Origin: Blautia liquoris
Lineage (GTDB): Bacteria > Bacillota > Clostridia > Lachnospirales > Lachnospiraceae
Length of the DNA: 64,000 nucleotides
Direction: 5' to 3'
NCBI RefSeq assembly: GCF_015159595.1
Contig: NZ_CP063304.1
Span: forward strand, 558,001 to 622,000
This document shows positions 1 to 10,168 of the stretch, piece by piece. The number at the start of each line of letters is the position of its first letter. Position 1 is the first letter of the stretch. The notes beneath the pieces were generated by a model, which searched no databases, had not been told where the DNA came from, and worked only from the letters and a program-made list of their open reading frames with translations. The translations under genes were made by a program, and so were the position numbers.

Positions 1-792
1 GATGAAAACAGCCGTGAAGTGGTTGTCATGGGAAAAGGATTAGGGTTTAAAGCAAAGCGGGGAGATATGATTCGAGAAGATCGAATTGAAAAGATATTCC
101 ACATGGAAAGCCAGAGCTCAGTAGATAAATTCAAAGTGTTATTAGAAAAAATGCCCTTGGAGCATATACAGGTGACAAGTAAGATCGTGGAACATGCCAA
201 AAAGGTTCTTAATAAAAAACTAAACCCGAATATTTACATTACATTAACCGATCACATCAATTTTGCTGTCGAACGGTATAGGCAGGGCATGATGTTTCAA
301 AATCCTTTAGTATTGGAGGTGAAGAACTTTTATCGTCAGGAATATTTGATTGGGAAATATGCGGTTGACCTGATCGGAAAAGAATTAAAAGTGGCTTTGT
401 CTGTGGACGAAGTTGTCTCAATTGCTCTTCATATTGTAAATGCAGAATATAATACGCAAATGAGTGAGGCAATCCATATTACAAAATGTATTCCCGAAAT
501 TCTTGACATTGTAGAGGAGTATTTTAATATTCGGCTGGATAAAGAATCTCTACATTATGAGCGCTTTGTAACTCATTTGAAATTCCTGACCCAGAGAATT
601 GTTAAGAAAGAATTATTAGATAATAAGGACAAAGAATTTGAAGAAGCGATTGAGAGATTATACCCAAGAGAGTTTAAATGTGCCAGAGAAGTAAAAGGTT
701 ATATTGAAGAACATTTTGAGTATCAGATTACAGAGGAAGAATTGGCTTACCTGACAGTGCACATCAGACGAGTGATTTTAGCAGATCAATGA
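1..792 (+). CDS. licT: BglG/LicT family transcription antiterminator (5' end outside window)
   Basis: The reading frame is open from base 1, so the start codon and part of the N-terminal RNA-binding (CAT) domain lie upstream. The visible sequence opens with the end of that domain (VVMGKGLGFK) and continues into two PTS regulation domains. All four expected phospho-histidine contexts are present: TDHINFAV and IALHIVNAE in PRD1, THLKFL and TVHIRR in PRD2. Proteins of this family bind RAT hairpins in nascent mRNA and prevent termination when the cognate PTS is active. It lies 30 bp upstream of PTS genes, so it probably controls them. No RAT/terminator pair is visible between the genes, so the controlled leader should lie upstream of the window. 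The family call is firm; the sugar is unknown. Confidence 0.93.
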   Translation, partial: DENSREVVVMGKGLGFKAKRGDMIREDRIEKIFHMESQSSVDKFKVLLEKMPLEHIQVTSKIVEHAKKVLNKKLNPNIYITLTDHINFAVERYRQGMMFQNPLVLEVKNFYRQEYLIGKYAVDLIGKELKVALSVDEVVSIALHIVNAEYNTQMSEAIHITKCIPEILDIVEEYFNIRLDKESLHYERFVTHLKFLTQRIVKKELLDNKDKEFEEAIERLYPREFKCAREVKGYIEEHFEYQITEEELAYLTVHIRRVILADQ

Positions 793-822
793 CAGAAAAT
801 AGTTGAAATTAAGGAGATAAAA

Positions 823-1305
823 ATGTTTGGTAAATTAAAAGGAGTTTTAGGTAAGACAAAAAATGTTGTCTTAGCACCAGTGCAAGGTGAGGTATGTCCT
901 CTTAGCGAGGTAAAGGATCCAACATTTAGTACGGAGATGCTTGGGAGAGGTGTTTCAATAAAACCGGAAAGGGGGAGAATCGTGGCACCGGCGGATGGTG
1001 TCATTACAACTCTATTTGAGACGAAACATGCGGTCAGTATTACAACGGATTTCGGTGCAGAGATACTGATACATGTAGGTCTGGATACAGTGAAATTAAA
1101 AGGAAAATACTTTGTGTCTTATGCTGAGACAGACGACAGAGTAAAAAAAGGGGACCTGCTGATAGAATTTGATATGGATAATATAAAAAAAGCAGGCTAT
1201 GAAGTTATTACACCGGTTGTAATCTGTAATTCGGATCGTTTTCCCAATATGGAGACAACAACTGGTCAGAGAGTAAAAGAACTGGATGAAATTATAAGAC
1301 TATAA
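823..1305 (+). CDS. PTS EIIA component, glucose (Crr) family
   Basis: This 160-residue cytoplasmic protein is a stand-alone IIA of the glucose superfamily. It takes phosphate from HPr and passes it to the IIB domain. The phosphorylated histidine is H84 in ILIHVGLDTV, and the partner histidine is H69 in ETKHAVSI. Length and motif order are typical of the family. The start is preceded by an AAGGAG site about 8 bases upstream. It sits between the antiterminator and the IIC-IIB permease, so it most likely serves the adjacent permease rather than acting as a global EIIA-Glc. Confidence 0.93.
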   Translation: MFGKLKGVLGKTKNVVLAPVQGEVCPLSEVKDPTFSTEMLGRGVSIKPERGRIVAPADGVITTLFETKHAVSITTDFGAEILIHVGLDTVKLKGKYFVSYAETDDRVKKGDLLIEFDMDNIKKAGYEVITPVVICNSDRFPNMETTTGQRVKELDEIIRL

Positions 1306-1325
1306 GACAAAGGGGGATATACTAT

Positions 1326-2765
1326 ATGATGAAATATCTGCAAAGATTAGGGAAATCTTTAATGTTGCCGGTTGCAACCTTGCCAATTGCCGGGATTCTT
1401 ATGGGTATAGGTTACGCGATTAGCTCAACCAGCTGGGGCGCTGACAGTGTCATCTCCGTGTTTTTGACAAAAGCCGGAGGTTCTGTGATCGACAATTTAC
1501 CAATTCTGTTTGCTATAGGGATCGGTATTGGAATGGCTAAGAATAATGACGGTGCCGCTGCGCTTGCGGCACTTGTATCCTGGCTTATGATAACGAATTT
1601 GCTCTCTAGCGATACGGTAGCAGCCATGACCGGCGCAGAAGCGAACATGGCATTTGATATGATTGAAAATGTCTTTATTGGTATTATTGCTGGTATCATA
1701 GGCTCTTCCTGCTATAACAAGTTTAAGAATACAAAGCTTCCGGACGCACTAGCTTTCTTCAGTGGAAAGCGAAGCGTTGCTCTTGTTACGGCGGGTGTTT
1801 CTATATTAGTAAGTATTGTATTGTTCTTTGCATGGCCATTTGTATATGGGCTACTGGTGAAGTTTGGAAAAGCAATTATCAGTACTAAGGCCATTGGAGT
1901 AGGTATCTATCAGTTCTTTAATCGGCTACTCATACCCACGGGCCTTCATCATGCACTGAATTCTGTATTCTGGTTCGATGTTGCGGGCATCAATGATCTG
2001 GGCAATTTTTGGGCAGGCAGTGGTACATATGGTATGACTGGTATGTATATGGCCGGATTTTTCCCCTTTATGATGTTTGGAATTCCCGGGGCAGCGTTGG
2101 CAATGTATCACACGGCGAAAGATAAGAATAAAAAGATAGCAGGCAGCTTATTAGCTTCCGCAGCATTATGTTCGTTTCTGACCGGAGTGACAGAACCACT
2201 GGAATTTTCTTTTATGTTTCTTGCGCCGGGGCTCTATTTGGTGCATGCGATTCTGGCCGGCATATCAGGATTCATTGTAGCTTCTCTGCCAATAAGAGCC
2301 GGGTTTAACTTCAGTGGAGGTATGATCGACTATGTATTAAGCTTTAGCTCGCCGATGGCTCAAAATCCCTTATGGCTGATCCCGATCGGTCTTGTGTTTT
2401 TCATGCTGTACTATGTAGTATTTCGCTTTGTCATCACAAAGTTTGATTTAAAAACACCCGGAAGGGAAGATGACGAGAGCGAAGAGGCAGAGTTGAAACT
2501 GGATACAGATATAATCTCTGGCGGCGATTATGCAAAGGTGGCGGCTACTATATTAGAAGGTCTTGGGGGAAAAGAAAACATTGCCGATGTGGATAACTGT
2601 ATCACGAGGCTCCGGATAGAGGTGAAAGACTATACGGCAGTCGATGAAAAGAAAATAAAATCGGCAGGTGTTGCGGGCATTATCCGTCCGAGCAAGACAA
2701 GCGTACAGGTGGTGATAGGTACACAGGTACAGCATGTAGCCGATGAATTTAAAAAACTTCTGTAA
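1326..2765 (+). CDS. PTS EIIC-EIIB permease, glucose/GlcNAc/alpha-glucoside superfamily
   Basis: This 479-residue membrane protein has an N-terminal EIIC domain of about 375 residues with many hydrophobic segments and a C-terminal EIIB domain. The IIB phospho-cysteine is C425 in VDNCITRLRIEV. The IIC part has the substrate-loop features GFFPFMMFGIPGAALAM and TGVTEPLEF seen in NagE, PtsG and MalX relatives. There is no fused IIA, which matches the separate IIA gene 20 bp upstream. Two adjacent ATG codons are possible starts, and GGGGG precedes them. The substrate cannot be decided from sequence alone; a GlcNAc- or glucoside-type sugar is most plausible, given the LicT-type regulator. Confidence 0.9.
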   Translation: MMKYLQRLGKSLMLPVATLPIAGILMGIGYAISSTSWGADSVISVFLTKAGGSVIDNLPILFAIGIGIGMAKNNDGAAALAALVSWLMITNLLSSDTVAAMTGAEANMAFDMIENVFIGIIAGIIGSSCYNKFKNTKLPDALAFFSGKRSVALVTAGVSILVSIVLFFAWPFVYGLLVKFGKAIISTKAIGVGIYQFFNRLLIPTGLHHALNSVFWFDVAGINDLGNFWAGSGTYGMTGMYMAGFFPFMMFGIPGAALAMYHTAKDKNKKIAGSLLASAALCSFLTGVTEPLEFSFMFLAPGLYLVHAILAGISGFIVASLPIRAGFNFSGGMIDYVLSFSSPMAQNPLWLIPIGLVFFMLYYVVFRFVITKFDLKTPGREDDESEEAELKLDTDIISGGDYAKVAATILEGLGGKENIADVDNCITRLRIEVKDYTAVDEKKIKSAGVAGIIRPSKTSVQVVIGTQVQHVADEFKKLL

Positions 2766-2801
2766 CCGGAGGTAAGATGAACACAATAGCAAGATGAACA
2801 C

Positions 2802-2850
2802 AAAAGAGGGAAACGCAAAGCTGAATATCAGTTTTACGTTTCCCTCTTTT
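2802..2850. terminator. Bidirectional rho-independent terminator
   Basis: A perfect 14-bp stem (AAAAGAGGGAAACG at 2802-2815 with its complement at 2837-2850) flanks a 21-base loop. It ends in T runs on both strands. It lies between the convergent PTS operon and ABC exporter genes, so it can stop transcription from both sides. Confidence 0.85.
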
Positions 2851-2884
2851 ATAGGGGATATATTGCCGCTGAGCAAAAAACAGA

Positions 2885-4633
2885 TTAATGGGCGAACTGT
2901 GAATTGTACAGCTGTTCGTAGTATCCTTTTTTTGCAAGTAATTCTTTATGGGTACCCAGTTCCACAATGTTACCGTCTTTCATGACCAGAATCAGGTCAG
3001 CATTTTTGATTGTCGACAGTCGATGGGCGATGACGAAGGAAGTACGTCCTATCATGATCTTTTGCATCGCATCCTGCAGCATCTGCTCCAGACGAGTATC
3101 CACAGAGCTGGTGGCCTCATCAAGGATTAGAATTGGCGGATCGCAAAGGACGGCACGGGCGATGGTCAGAAGCTGCTTTTCACCCTGCGAGATGTTGTCG
3201 GCTTCTTCATTTAACACCATATCGTAACCTTCCGGCAGCGTCATGATGAAATGATGCACATTTGCAATTTTTGCGGCTTCTACGATTTCCTCTCTGGTCG
3301 CATCGTCCTTGCCATACGCGATATTTTCCCCGATCGTCCCCTTGAAAAGCCAAGTGTCCTGGAGGACCATGCCAAACTGGGAACGCAGATCTTCACGCTT
3401 CATCTGGCGGATGTCCGTGTTGTCAATCTTGATGCTGCCGCCGGTCACGTCATAGAAACGCATCAGAAGATTGATCAATGTTGTCTTCCCGACGCCGGTT
3501 GGCCCTACGATTGCGACCATCTGACCGCTTTCGATTTTCGCATTTAAACCCTGGATCAGCGGCTTGTCTGGTGTATAGGAGAAATAGACATCGTTGAACA
3601 CCACATTTCCACGAATGGGTGCTGTGAGAGGCTTGTAATCGGTGTCCTCATACTCTTCTTCTTCGTCAAGAAAATCAAAGACACGGTGAATGGCTGCTAC
3701 GGCGGACTGTATTGCTGCCGAGAGCTGTGTCACCTCAGAAAGGGGCTGATTTACCTGCCAGATATAGCGGATAAAGGACTGCAGTTGTCCAACGGTGATG
3801 ACGCTGGATATGACATAGAGTGCTCCCAAAATCACAATCCCTCCAATGCCCACGTAAGTGACCAGTGTCACCAGAGGAGACATCAGACCACTGATAAATT
3901 GTGCTTTAAAACCATTATCACAGAGATTTGAATTGGCCTCTTTGAACTCTTCGAATGCATCCTCCTGCTTTCCAAAAAGCTTGATTTCATTAAATCCGGT
4001 GTACTTTTCCTGAACAATACCGTTTAGCCTGCCCAGAGCATCCTGCTGTTGGGTGAACAGTGGCTGCGACTTTGTGACAATGATTTTGGATATGATCACT
4101 GAAAAGACGATGATCAGCATCGCAGACAGAGCCATTTTCCACTGTATACGGAACATCATGAAGACGGCAAAGGTCAGACCTAAAATTGCGTTGAAGATTC
4201 GGGCAAGACTTTGCTGAAGAGCATTTGAGATTGTCTCCATATCATTCGTGATACGGCTTAGCGTGTCGCCCAGCGGTACAGTGTCAAAATAAGCGATTGG
4301 AAGCTTTCGAATCTTTCCTTCTACTTCATTTCGAAGATCCACCATCGCATCCTGAATCGCATCCGTCAGTAAGAACATAAAGAACGCGTTGCTGGTCGCG
4401 CTGACCAGATAGACGATGAGAAGAGTGACGATCAACTGTGCTATTTTTGCAAAATTGACACCGTTACCGGCTTTGACATCGGAAAACAGCTGGGTTGTGA
4501 CCATTCCTTCAATGTAAGGGGCAGCTGCATTCAATGTTGCCACGACGACAATCAGAATAATTGCTCCAAAGATTTTTGCCTTATAATTTTTCAGATAAGG
4601 AATCAGCCTTGACATGCCGGTATTCTTTTTCAT
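2885..4633 (-). CDS. ABC exporter, heterodimer subunit with canonical NBD
   Basis: This 582-residue half-transporter has an N-terminal six-helix membrane domain (about residues 20-285) and a C-terminal ATPase. Walker A is GPTGVGKT at 377-384, the signature is ISQGE at 481-485, Walker B is LILDE at 502-506 with the catalytic glutamate present, and the H-loop is IAHRLSTI. Its start overlaps the stop of the upstream ABC gene by four bases (ATGA), so the two are translationally coupled and should form a heterodimer. Family relatives export drugs, lipids or peptides; the substrate here is unknown. Confidence 0.92.
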   Translation of the reverse strand: MKKNTGMSRLIPYLKNYKAKIFGAIILIVVVATLNAAAPYIEGMVTTQLFSDVKAGNGVNFAKIAQLIVTLLIVYLVSATSNAFFMFLLTDAIQDAMVDLRNEVEGKIRKLPIAYFDTVPLGDTLSRITNDMETISNALQQSLARIFNAILGLTFAVFMMFRIQWKMALSAMLIIVFSVIISKIIVTKSQPLFTQQQDALGRLNGIVQEKYTGFNEIKLFGKQEDAFEEFKEANSNLCDNGFKAQFISGLMSPLVTLVTYVGIGGIVILGALYVISSVITVGQLQSFIRYIWQVNQPLSEVTQLSAAIQSAVAAIHRVFDFLDEEEEYEDTDYKPLTAPIRGNVVFNDVYFSYTPDKPLIQGLNAKIESGQMVAIVGPTGVGKTTLINLLMRFYDVTGGSIKIDNTDIRQMKREDLRSQFGMVLQDTWLFKGTIGENIAYGKDDATREEIVEAAKIANVHHFIMTLPEGYDMVLNEEADNISQGEKQLLTIARAVLCDPPILILDEATSSVDTRLEQMLQDAMQKIMIGRTSFVIAHRLSTIKNADLILVMKDGNIVELGTHKELLAKKGYYEQLYNSQFAH

Positions 4634-6360
4634 GCTCCTAATTCCTCCTTTGATAACTGGCTTTCTGCAATTTCCCGATATATCGGGCAGGTTTTTAACA
4701 GTTCTTTGTGTGTACCCTGACCGACAACCCGGCCTTCATTCATCACAATAATTTTCGTTGCGTCAATGATCGAGGAAACCCTCTGTGCCACGATCAGTGT
4801 GATTGCTTCTTTTGTCTCGGGTTTCAGATTTTTTCGCAGCGCGGCATCTGTCCTCAGATCCAAGGCGGAGAATGAATCATCGAAGATATAGATCTCGGGT
4901 TTCCTTACAATTGCTCTGGAAATGCTGAGCCGCTGACGTTGACCGCCTGAGAAGTTTCCTCCTCCTTCTACGACTTTTTCGTCATATTTTTTTGGCTTTT
5001 CCTGAATGAAATCATAAGCTTCTGCGATCTGTGTGGAGTGATCGAGTTCATTTTTCGAGGCCGTATCCTTTCCGTAGCGGATATTTTCCCTAATGCTTCC
5101 GGAGAACAGCAGTGCCTTCTGCGGAATGAATCCAATCTTCTCTCTGAGGGCTTTCAGGTCATACTTACGAACATCGACACCGTCTACTTTAATTGAACCA
5201 GTGCTGATATCATAAAAACGCGGAATCAGATTGATCAGCGTACTCTTACCGCTTCCGGTGCTCCCGATAAATGCAATCGTGTCACCCACTTGTGCTTCGA
5301 AGGAAATATCTTGCAGCACGGCGGCCTCCCCGTCTGGATATTGAAAGGATACGTGGTCGAAGACCAGCGATGTACTTCCGTCTCCGTCCATAACCGGGTT
5401 TTCCGGATTCTGTATCAGCGGTTCTTCATCGAGAAGTTCCTGAATACGCTTTGCACTGATTGCGGCTCTCGGATACATCATAAAGACTGTGGAAAACATC
5501 ATCATGGAAAACATTGCGTGAAACATGTATTCCTGGAATGCCACAAGCTGTCCGACCTGCAGAGTTCCCACATTAATCATGCGGGAGGATATGACGTAGA
5601 CAACGATAACACCGAGATTTAAGAGCAGGAAAAATGCCGGCTGTGTGACAGACATGAGCTTAAACAGTTTCTTGGCATTCCCTGCGTAGTCTTCATTGGC
5701 ATCCGCAAAACGTTTGGATTCATAATGATCCTTGCAAAAAGCACGGATAACACGCACACCGGTCAGGTTCTCTCTCGAAATCCGATTCAGACGGTCCATT
5801 CCCTTTTGCTGCCTTGCGCTGATCGGGCTGCTGGTTTTGGCAATCTGATAGATTCCCAGAATCAGAATTGGGATACAGGCGCCGATTACCATCGATAGTG
5901 ACACACTGGTCTTTAACACCATAAACATGCTAATCAGCATCATGATCGGTGTCAGAAGAGCTGTCCGAAAGATGACATTTAAAAACTGCATGAGGACAAA
6001 TGCATCATTCATTGTTCTTGTGATCATACTGGAAACACCGAACTTATTATATTCCGTATGAGAGAATTCCTGTGATTTCCGAAAGATATCATTTCGCATA
6101 TCTCTTACGATTTTCGTACTTGCTCTGGAACTGCAGTAAGCCAGAACAATGTTTCCAAGTCCTCCCAATAGTGCAACCACAAGCAGGATTATTGCCTTGT
6201 GGTAAACGTAAGATGTGTCATTCTGACTGATCCCATTGTCGATCAGATCGGATACGATCGTTGGAATCCCAAGTTCCGCCGCTGCGAAACCAAAAACCGC
6301 CAGAATGTTGAAAAAAATGTACCGCTTGTAGCGGTTCATGTGATGTAGCACCAGCTTCAT
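4630..6360 (-). CDS. ABC exporter, heterodimer subunit with degenerate ATP site
   Basis: This 576-residue half-transporter is the first gene of the exporter pair. The membrane domain is about residues 12-300. Walker A is GSTGSGKS at 366-373 and the signature SGGQR is at 471-475. Walker B ends IFDD, with D495 where the catalytic glutamate should be. The switch histidine is replaced (VAQRVSSI instead of VAHRLSTI). This is the usual pattern of asymmetric heterodimeric exporters of the BmrC/D or TM287/288 type, in which one composite ATP site hydrolyses slowly or not at all. Confidence 0.92.
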   Translation of the reverse strand: MKLVLHHMNRYKRYIFFNILAVFGFAAAELGIPTIVSDLIDNGISQNDTSYVYHKAIILLVVALLGGLGNIVLAYCSSRASTKIVRDMRNDIFRKSQEFSHTEYNKFGVSSMITRTMNDAFVLMQFLNVIFRTALLTPIMMLISMFMVLKTSVSLSMVIGACIPILILGIYQIAKTSSPISARQQKGMDRLNRISRENLTGVRVIRAFCKDHYESKRFADANEDYAGNAKKLFKLMSVTQPAFFLLLNLGVIVVYVISSRMINVGTLQVGQLVAFQEYMFHAMFSMMMFSTVFMMYPRAAISAKRIQELLDEEPLIQNPENPVMDGDGSTSLVFDHVSFQYPDGEAAVLQDISFEAQVGDTIAFIGSTGSGKSTLINLIPRFYDISTGSIKVDGVDVRKYDLKALREKIGFIPQKALLFSGSIRENIRYGKDTASKNELDHSTQIAEAYDFIQEKPKKYDEKVVEGGGNFSGGQRQRLSISRAIVRKPEIYIFDDSFSALDLRTDAALRKNLKPETKEAITLIVAQRVSSIIDATKIIVMNEGRVVGQGTHKELLKTCPIYREIAESQLSKEELGA

Positions 6361-6573
6361 ACTTTTCCTCCTTCGTATTCTTCCGTTTTGAAAATGTGGT
6401 AGATATAGATGATACTGTTATGGATAAGCAGTTATACTATCATATCATATAGAGGAGGGGGAAAGTCAAGAGGGAGGTGGGGAGAAAGTGAAAAACCTTA
6501 ACATAGGAAATTGGTATGCTTGAAATCCTGGTGGACGTTGTCTTCCGTGGAGAAAGCGAATAGTAAGAATCGT

Positions 6574-6602
6574 TTGCGGTGAATTTGGAATTATTGTATA
6601 CT
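6574..6602 (+). promoter_or_regulatory. Putative sigma-A promoter for the kinase/regulator pair
   Basis: TTGCGG and TATACT are separated by exactly 17 bases, and the -10 ends about 60 bases before the kinase start. The 303-base gap between the divergent ABC exporter and the kinase gene (6361-6663) otherwise holds no gene; it must also contain the exporter promoter on the other strand. Confidence 0.55.
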
Positions 6603-6663
6603 CTTAGGGAAGAACCTATCAAGTTTTTATATAAAAGTTTTTAAATTTGTCCGGAGGATATTA

Positions 6664-8484
6664 ATGATGAGGATAAAATCAATAAAGAGTTTTTCTGCTC
6701 GTATGTTTCTGAGTGTCTTTTTGTTTGTTGTGATTCCTATGTATATTCTAAATCTGGTCTCAGTAAAAAAGATGGAGAATACTCTTCAGGAGCGACTTAG
6801 TGAGCAGGTAATAGAAAATATTTCTAAAAATGAAGGCTTCGTCTATGAGCAACTACAGGATTTAGCATATTATTCCACCTTATTTGTCAATGATAAAGAA
6901 TTGAGAGAACGTATCTCGAATTCGAACACACAGCTTTATGAAAATTCGAAATATTTTGATCAGATCGTTGAGCGTGCAGGCATTCTGAGCTTGGAGACTC
7001 GATTTCCATCTCTAAACGTTCTGCTTTTAGATAAATACGACCGTATCTATTCAAATCTTCCCCATCAGCAGAATGTGCAGGAAATCAATGAAACACTATT
7101 GAATAAAAGTAAAATAGAACATGGTCATGTTGTGTGGGACATGTTTGGAAGAAAAGAATTAAGCGGCGAGGGGAAAGAATCTATATCTCTTGCCAGAGCT
7201 GTATTAAGCAATGGAACAGATGGGGTACAGATCGGTACTATAATCATAAGCATAAGTAAAGAGGATTTTGAAAAAACACTGATGGAGTATTCAAGTCCGG
7301 GGGATTTTGTTTACATGTGTATGCGAGATGGGACGGTACTTTTAAATAATGACAGGAAGAAGGAGATATCAAGCAGTGAATTTTCAAAGGTATATAGCAA
7401 AATTGATTCGTCTTACAATGGCAGAACACAAGTTAAGATATCCGATAAAAATTTTCTCGTTTCTTACTATACGATGAGGAAACCATGGGAATTTAATGGA
7501 AGGGCAATAAAAGTTATTAATTTTACCGATTACGATGTAGTAAGAAATGATATTATGGCTCTTACATTGAAGATAGATGTTACTGCAGGAATTTTGTGTA
7601 TCATGGTGATTTTAATACTAGTTGTGCTCAGCAATTGGCTTGTAAAACCGATAAAGTTATTAACACAAAAAATGGAGTCTTTTGATGTGAACACACCAAT
7701 AGTGGGCCTCGATATCAAGAGAAAAGATGAAATAGGAAAACTTAATGAATCCTTTGTGAGAATGGGGAATAATATTCATCGTCTGTTTGATCAGCTCAAT
7801 AGGGAACATAAAATTCGAGAACAGTATCATTATGAATCACTAAGGGCACAGTTAAATCCCCATTTCATTTTTAACACATTACTAAACGTTAAGTCGATGG
7901 CAAAAATCCGTGGAGCAGACAATATTGTAAAATGTATTGATGCTTTTGGAAACCTCTTATCCTACAGCATGTTAGAAGAAAAGACGTTAGTTTCTCTTCA
8001 GGAGGAGATTAAAAATGTAGAAAGTTATATCTATGTACATAACTGCAGGTATCCCGATTATGCAAAATTGCGAGTCGATGTATCGGAAGATCTTTTAGAC
8101 GCCAAAATGATGAAGTTCATCTTACAGCCAATTGTAGAAAATGCAGTAGTACATGGTTATGATAATAAATGCGAAGAACTGTGTATTACGATTCGTGCTT
8201 GGAGGCAAGAACATTTTCTATATATTCATGTCATAGATGATGGGGTTGGAATATCGAAAGACGCTGCAGATGCGTTCGAATCAGGAAAGAAAAATTTGGA
8301 CAGAGATAAGATGACAAAGATTGGATTATCTACGGTCGATTCCTGTATCCGGATGGCATTTGGGGAAAGTTATGGCCTGAGCCTGAAAGCAGGGGAAAAT
8401 AGGGGGACAATTGTGAAATTTATTCTGCCGGAGATATCTGATAAAGAAGGAGAAGCGTATGAGAACGGTTTTGATTGTGGATGA
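6664..8484 (+). CDS. YesM-like membrane sensor histidine kinase
   Basis: This 606-residue kinase has one membrane segment near residues 14-34, an extracytoplasmic sensor region to about 300, and a second segment near 303-323. A HAMP-like linker (VKPIKLLTQKM) and a His_kinase domain follow; the phospho-acceptor is about H400 in LNPHFIFNTLL. The C-terminal HATPase has the N-box IVENAVVHGY and a DDGVGIS G-box. GGAGG precedes the ATG; a second ATG follows directly. It overlaps the response regulator gene by 26 bases. Family members sense extracellular oligosaccharides or carbohydrate-loaded binding proteins and control the neighbouring ABC operon, which fits the transporter 1.9 kb downstream. Confidence 0.93.
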   Translation: MMRIKSIKSFSARMFLSVFLFVVIPMYILNLVSVKKMENTLQERLSEQVIENISKNEGFVYEQLQDLAYYSTLFVNDKELRERISNSNTQLYENSKYFDQIVERAGILSLETRFPSLNVLLLDKYDRIYSNLPHQQNVQEINETLLNKSKIEHGHVVWDMFGRKELSGEGKESISLARAVLSNGTDGVQIGTIIISISKEDFEKTLMEYSSPGDFVYMCMRDGTVLLNNDRKKEISSSEFSKVYSKIDSSYNGRTQVKISDKNFLVSYYTMRKPWEFNGRAIKVINFTDYDVVRNDIMALTLKIDVTAGILCIMVILILVVLSNWLVKPIKLLTQKMESFDVNTPIVGLDIKRKDEIGKLNESFVRMGNNIHRLFDQLNREHKIREQYHYESLRAQLNPHFIFNTLLNVKSMAKIRGADNIVKCIDAFGNLLSYSMLEEKTLVSLQEEIKNVESYIYVHNCRYPDYAKLRVDVSEDLLDAKMMKFILQPIVENAVVHGYDNKCEELCITIRAWRQEHFLYIHVIDDGVGISKDAADAFESGKKNLDRDKMTKIGLSTVDSCIRMAFGESYGLSLKAGENRGTIVKFILPEISDKEGEAYENGFDCG

Positions 8485-10036
8485 TGAAAACTTAATACGA
8501 ATCGGTATTATGTCAATGATTGACTGGGAGGAAAATGGATATCAAATTCTCGGAGACACTGGGCTGGGTGAGGAGGCAATTCGTCTAATTGGAAAATTAA
8601 AGCCGGACATTGTATTGACAGATTTAAAGATGGATCCAGTTGACGGATTCGAAGTTATCAAAAAGGGATTATCGATTAGCCCAAAGACAAGGTTTTTGGT
8701 GCTCAGTAATTATAATGATCTGGAAACTACAAGGAGTGCAATTCGATTAGGTGCATCAGATTACATTTTTAAACTGTCCATAGATCCGGAGAACTTATTG
8801 AAAGTAATGAATGAGATTTCCAGGGTGGAACCGGTGATTCAAGAACAGGATTCGAATGAGACTCGAGTAAAAACATATTTTGACTGGGAAAAGGAAAATG
8901 CAATAAAACATATCGTGGATTATGGAGAAAATCCTGAGCAAGCACTATCGGATATTTGTATAAGAACGAATTTTGAACATCCCTATATGGTATTATTCCT
9001 TAGAATGGATAATCTCAGGGCGTTAAGACAGGCTGGAGAGTATAAGGATTTATTATTTGTCAAAAAAACGCTGGAACAGATGGCTTTGGAGATATTTGGA
9101 CGCCAGTTCCTGCTTGAGATTTTTCGGTATGGTGATGCTGAAATGGTTTTGATGGTGAATGAAAGGTATTCGAACAGCTTTTGTCATGTGGAAAGAGCAT
9201 TTACGGTTTTGAATAATTATGCGAAACAAAACTGTGGATTTTCTTTGAGTGGTGGATGCAGTTCGGTCTGCCTGAATTTGGGTGCGTTTAGGCAGGCACT
9301 CTTGGATGCAAGAAGAAATGCAAGAGATGTATTTATGCCTTACGAGGATATGATTACACAGGAAACAAAAAAGAATACTGTTAAAGCTGCAGATGAATCG
9401 TGTAGATTTATGTATTTGGAAGCTGATGTAAAACAAGATAATATCAGTGAAGCACTGAAGATACTTTTAAAATATATGGAAGATGCAGCGTTTCAAAGCT
9501 CAATTCCAGGTAGTTGCGTCAAACAAAAAATTTTGGAATATCTTCAGGTGATGATGTATGGATTTATCAAGATTGGTTATGAAAAGAAAAATTTAGTTGA
9601 CAAAAATGGAATATCTTTTGAAAATTTGATTTATGAATATGATACACTTTTAGCGGTAAAGACGGCGATAGAAGAAATAGCGCTTAAAGTTGAGAATTCT
9701 TTAAACGAGATGAGAAAAGAAGATCGTTTAGAAGTCACCAAAGCAAAATATTTTACAAAAGAACATTTGCATGAAGAAATCTCCGTAAAGCAGGCGGCTT
9801 CTTATGTCCATATGAGTGAAAGCAGATTTTCACATATTTTTAAGGAAGATGTCGGGATAAGCTATATTGATTATGTCAATCAAATGAGAATTGCCAGGGC
9901 TAAGACCTTGTTAAAAGGCAGTGACAGTATCTATGAAATAGCGTTTCAAGTTGGGATTTTGAATCCCAATTATTTTAGCACCCTGTTTAAAAAGTATACA
10001 GGAATTTCACCGATGGAATATCGTAGAAAAAAGTAG
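8459..10036 (+). CDS. YesN-like response regulator with AraC DNA-binding domain
   Basis: This 525-residue protein has an N-terminal receiver domain with acidic pocket D8/D9 and phospho-acceptor D55 in IVLTDLKM. A long middle region of about 250 residues follows. Two AraC-type helix-turn-helix motifs are at the C-terminus (about residues 425-525, ending NYFSTLFKKYTGISPMEYR). The start overlaps the kinase gene and has an AAGGAGAAG ribosome site. It is the cognate partner of the kinase and the likely activator of the sugar ABC operon that follows. Confidence 0.93.
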   Translation: MRTVLIVDDENLIRIGIMSMIDWEENGYQILGDTGLGEEAIRLIGKLKPDIVLTDLKMDPVDGFEVIKKGLSISPKTRFLVLSNYNDLETTRSAIRLGASDYIFKLSIDPENLLKVMNEISRVEPVIQEQDSNETRVKTYFDWEKENAIKHIVDYGENPEQALSDICIRTNFEHPYMVLFLRMDNLRALRQAGEYKDLLFVKKTLEQMALEIFGRQFLLEIFRYGDAEMVLMVNERYSNSFCHVERAFTVLNNYAKQNCGFSLSGGCSSVCLNLGAFRQALLDARRNARDVFMPYEDMITQETKKNTVKAADESCRFMYLEADVKQDNISEALKILLKYMEDAAFQSSIPGSCVKQKILEYLQVMMYGFIKIGYEKKNLVDKNGISFENLIYEYDTLLAVKTAIEEIALKVENSLNEMRKEDRLEVTKAKYFTKEHLHEEISVKQAASYVHMSESRFSHIFKEDVGISYIDYVNQMRIARAKTLLKGSDSIYEIAFQVGILNPNYFSTLFKKYTGISPMEYRRKK

Positions 10037-10168
10037 CAGAATAATGTAGACAATAAAGCAGAAAATGAAAGATATGAAAAATATCTTTAAAATCATAAAA
10101 AATTAATAGCAGAAATTTGAAGAGTCGAAGCAATTTAGATTATTCATTGTTTGGACATGTTTTTGTAT

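Noticed and set aside
2794-2985. Small open frame after the PTS permease
   Set aside because: It spans the bidirectional terminator and overlaps the end of the ABC exporter gene on the other strand.
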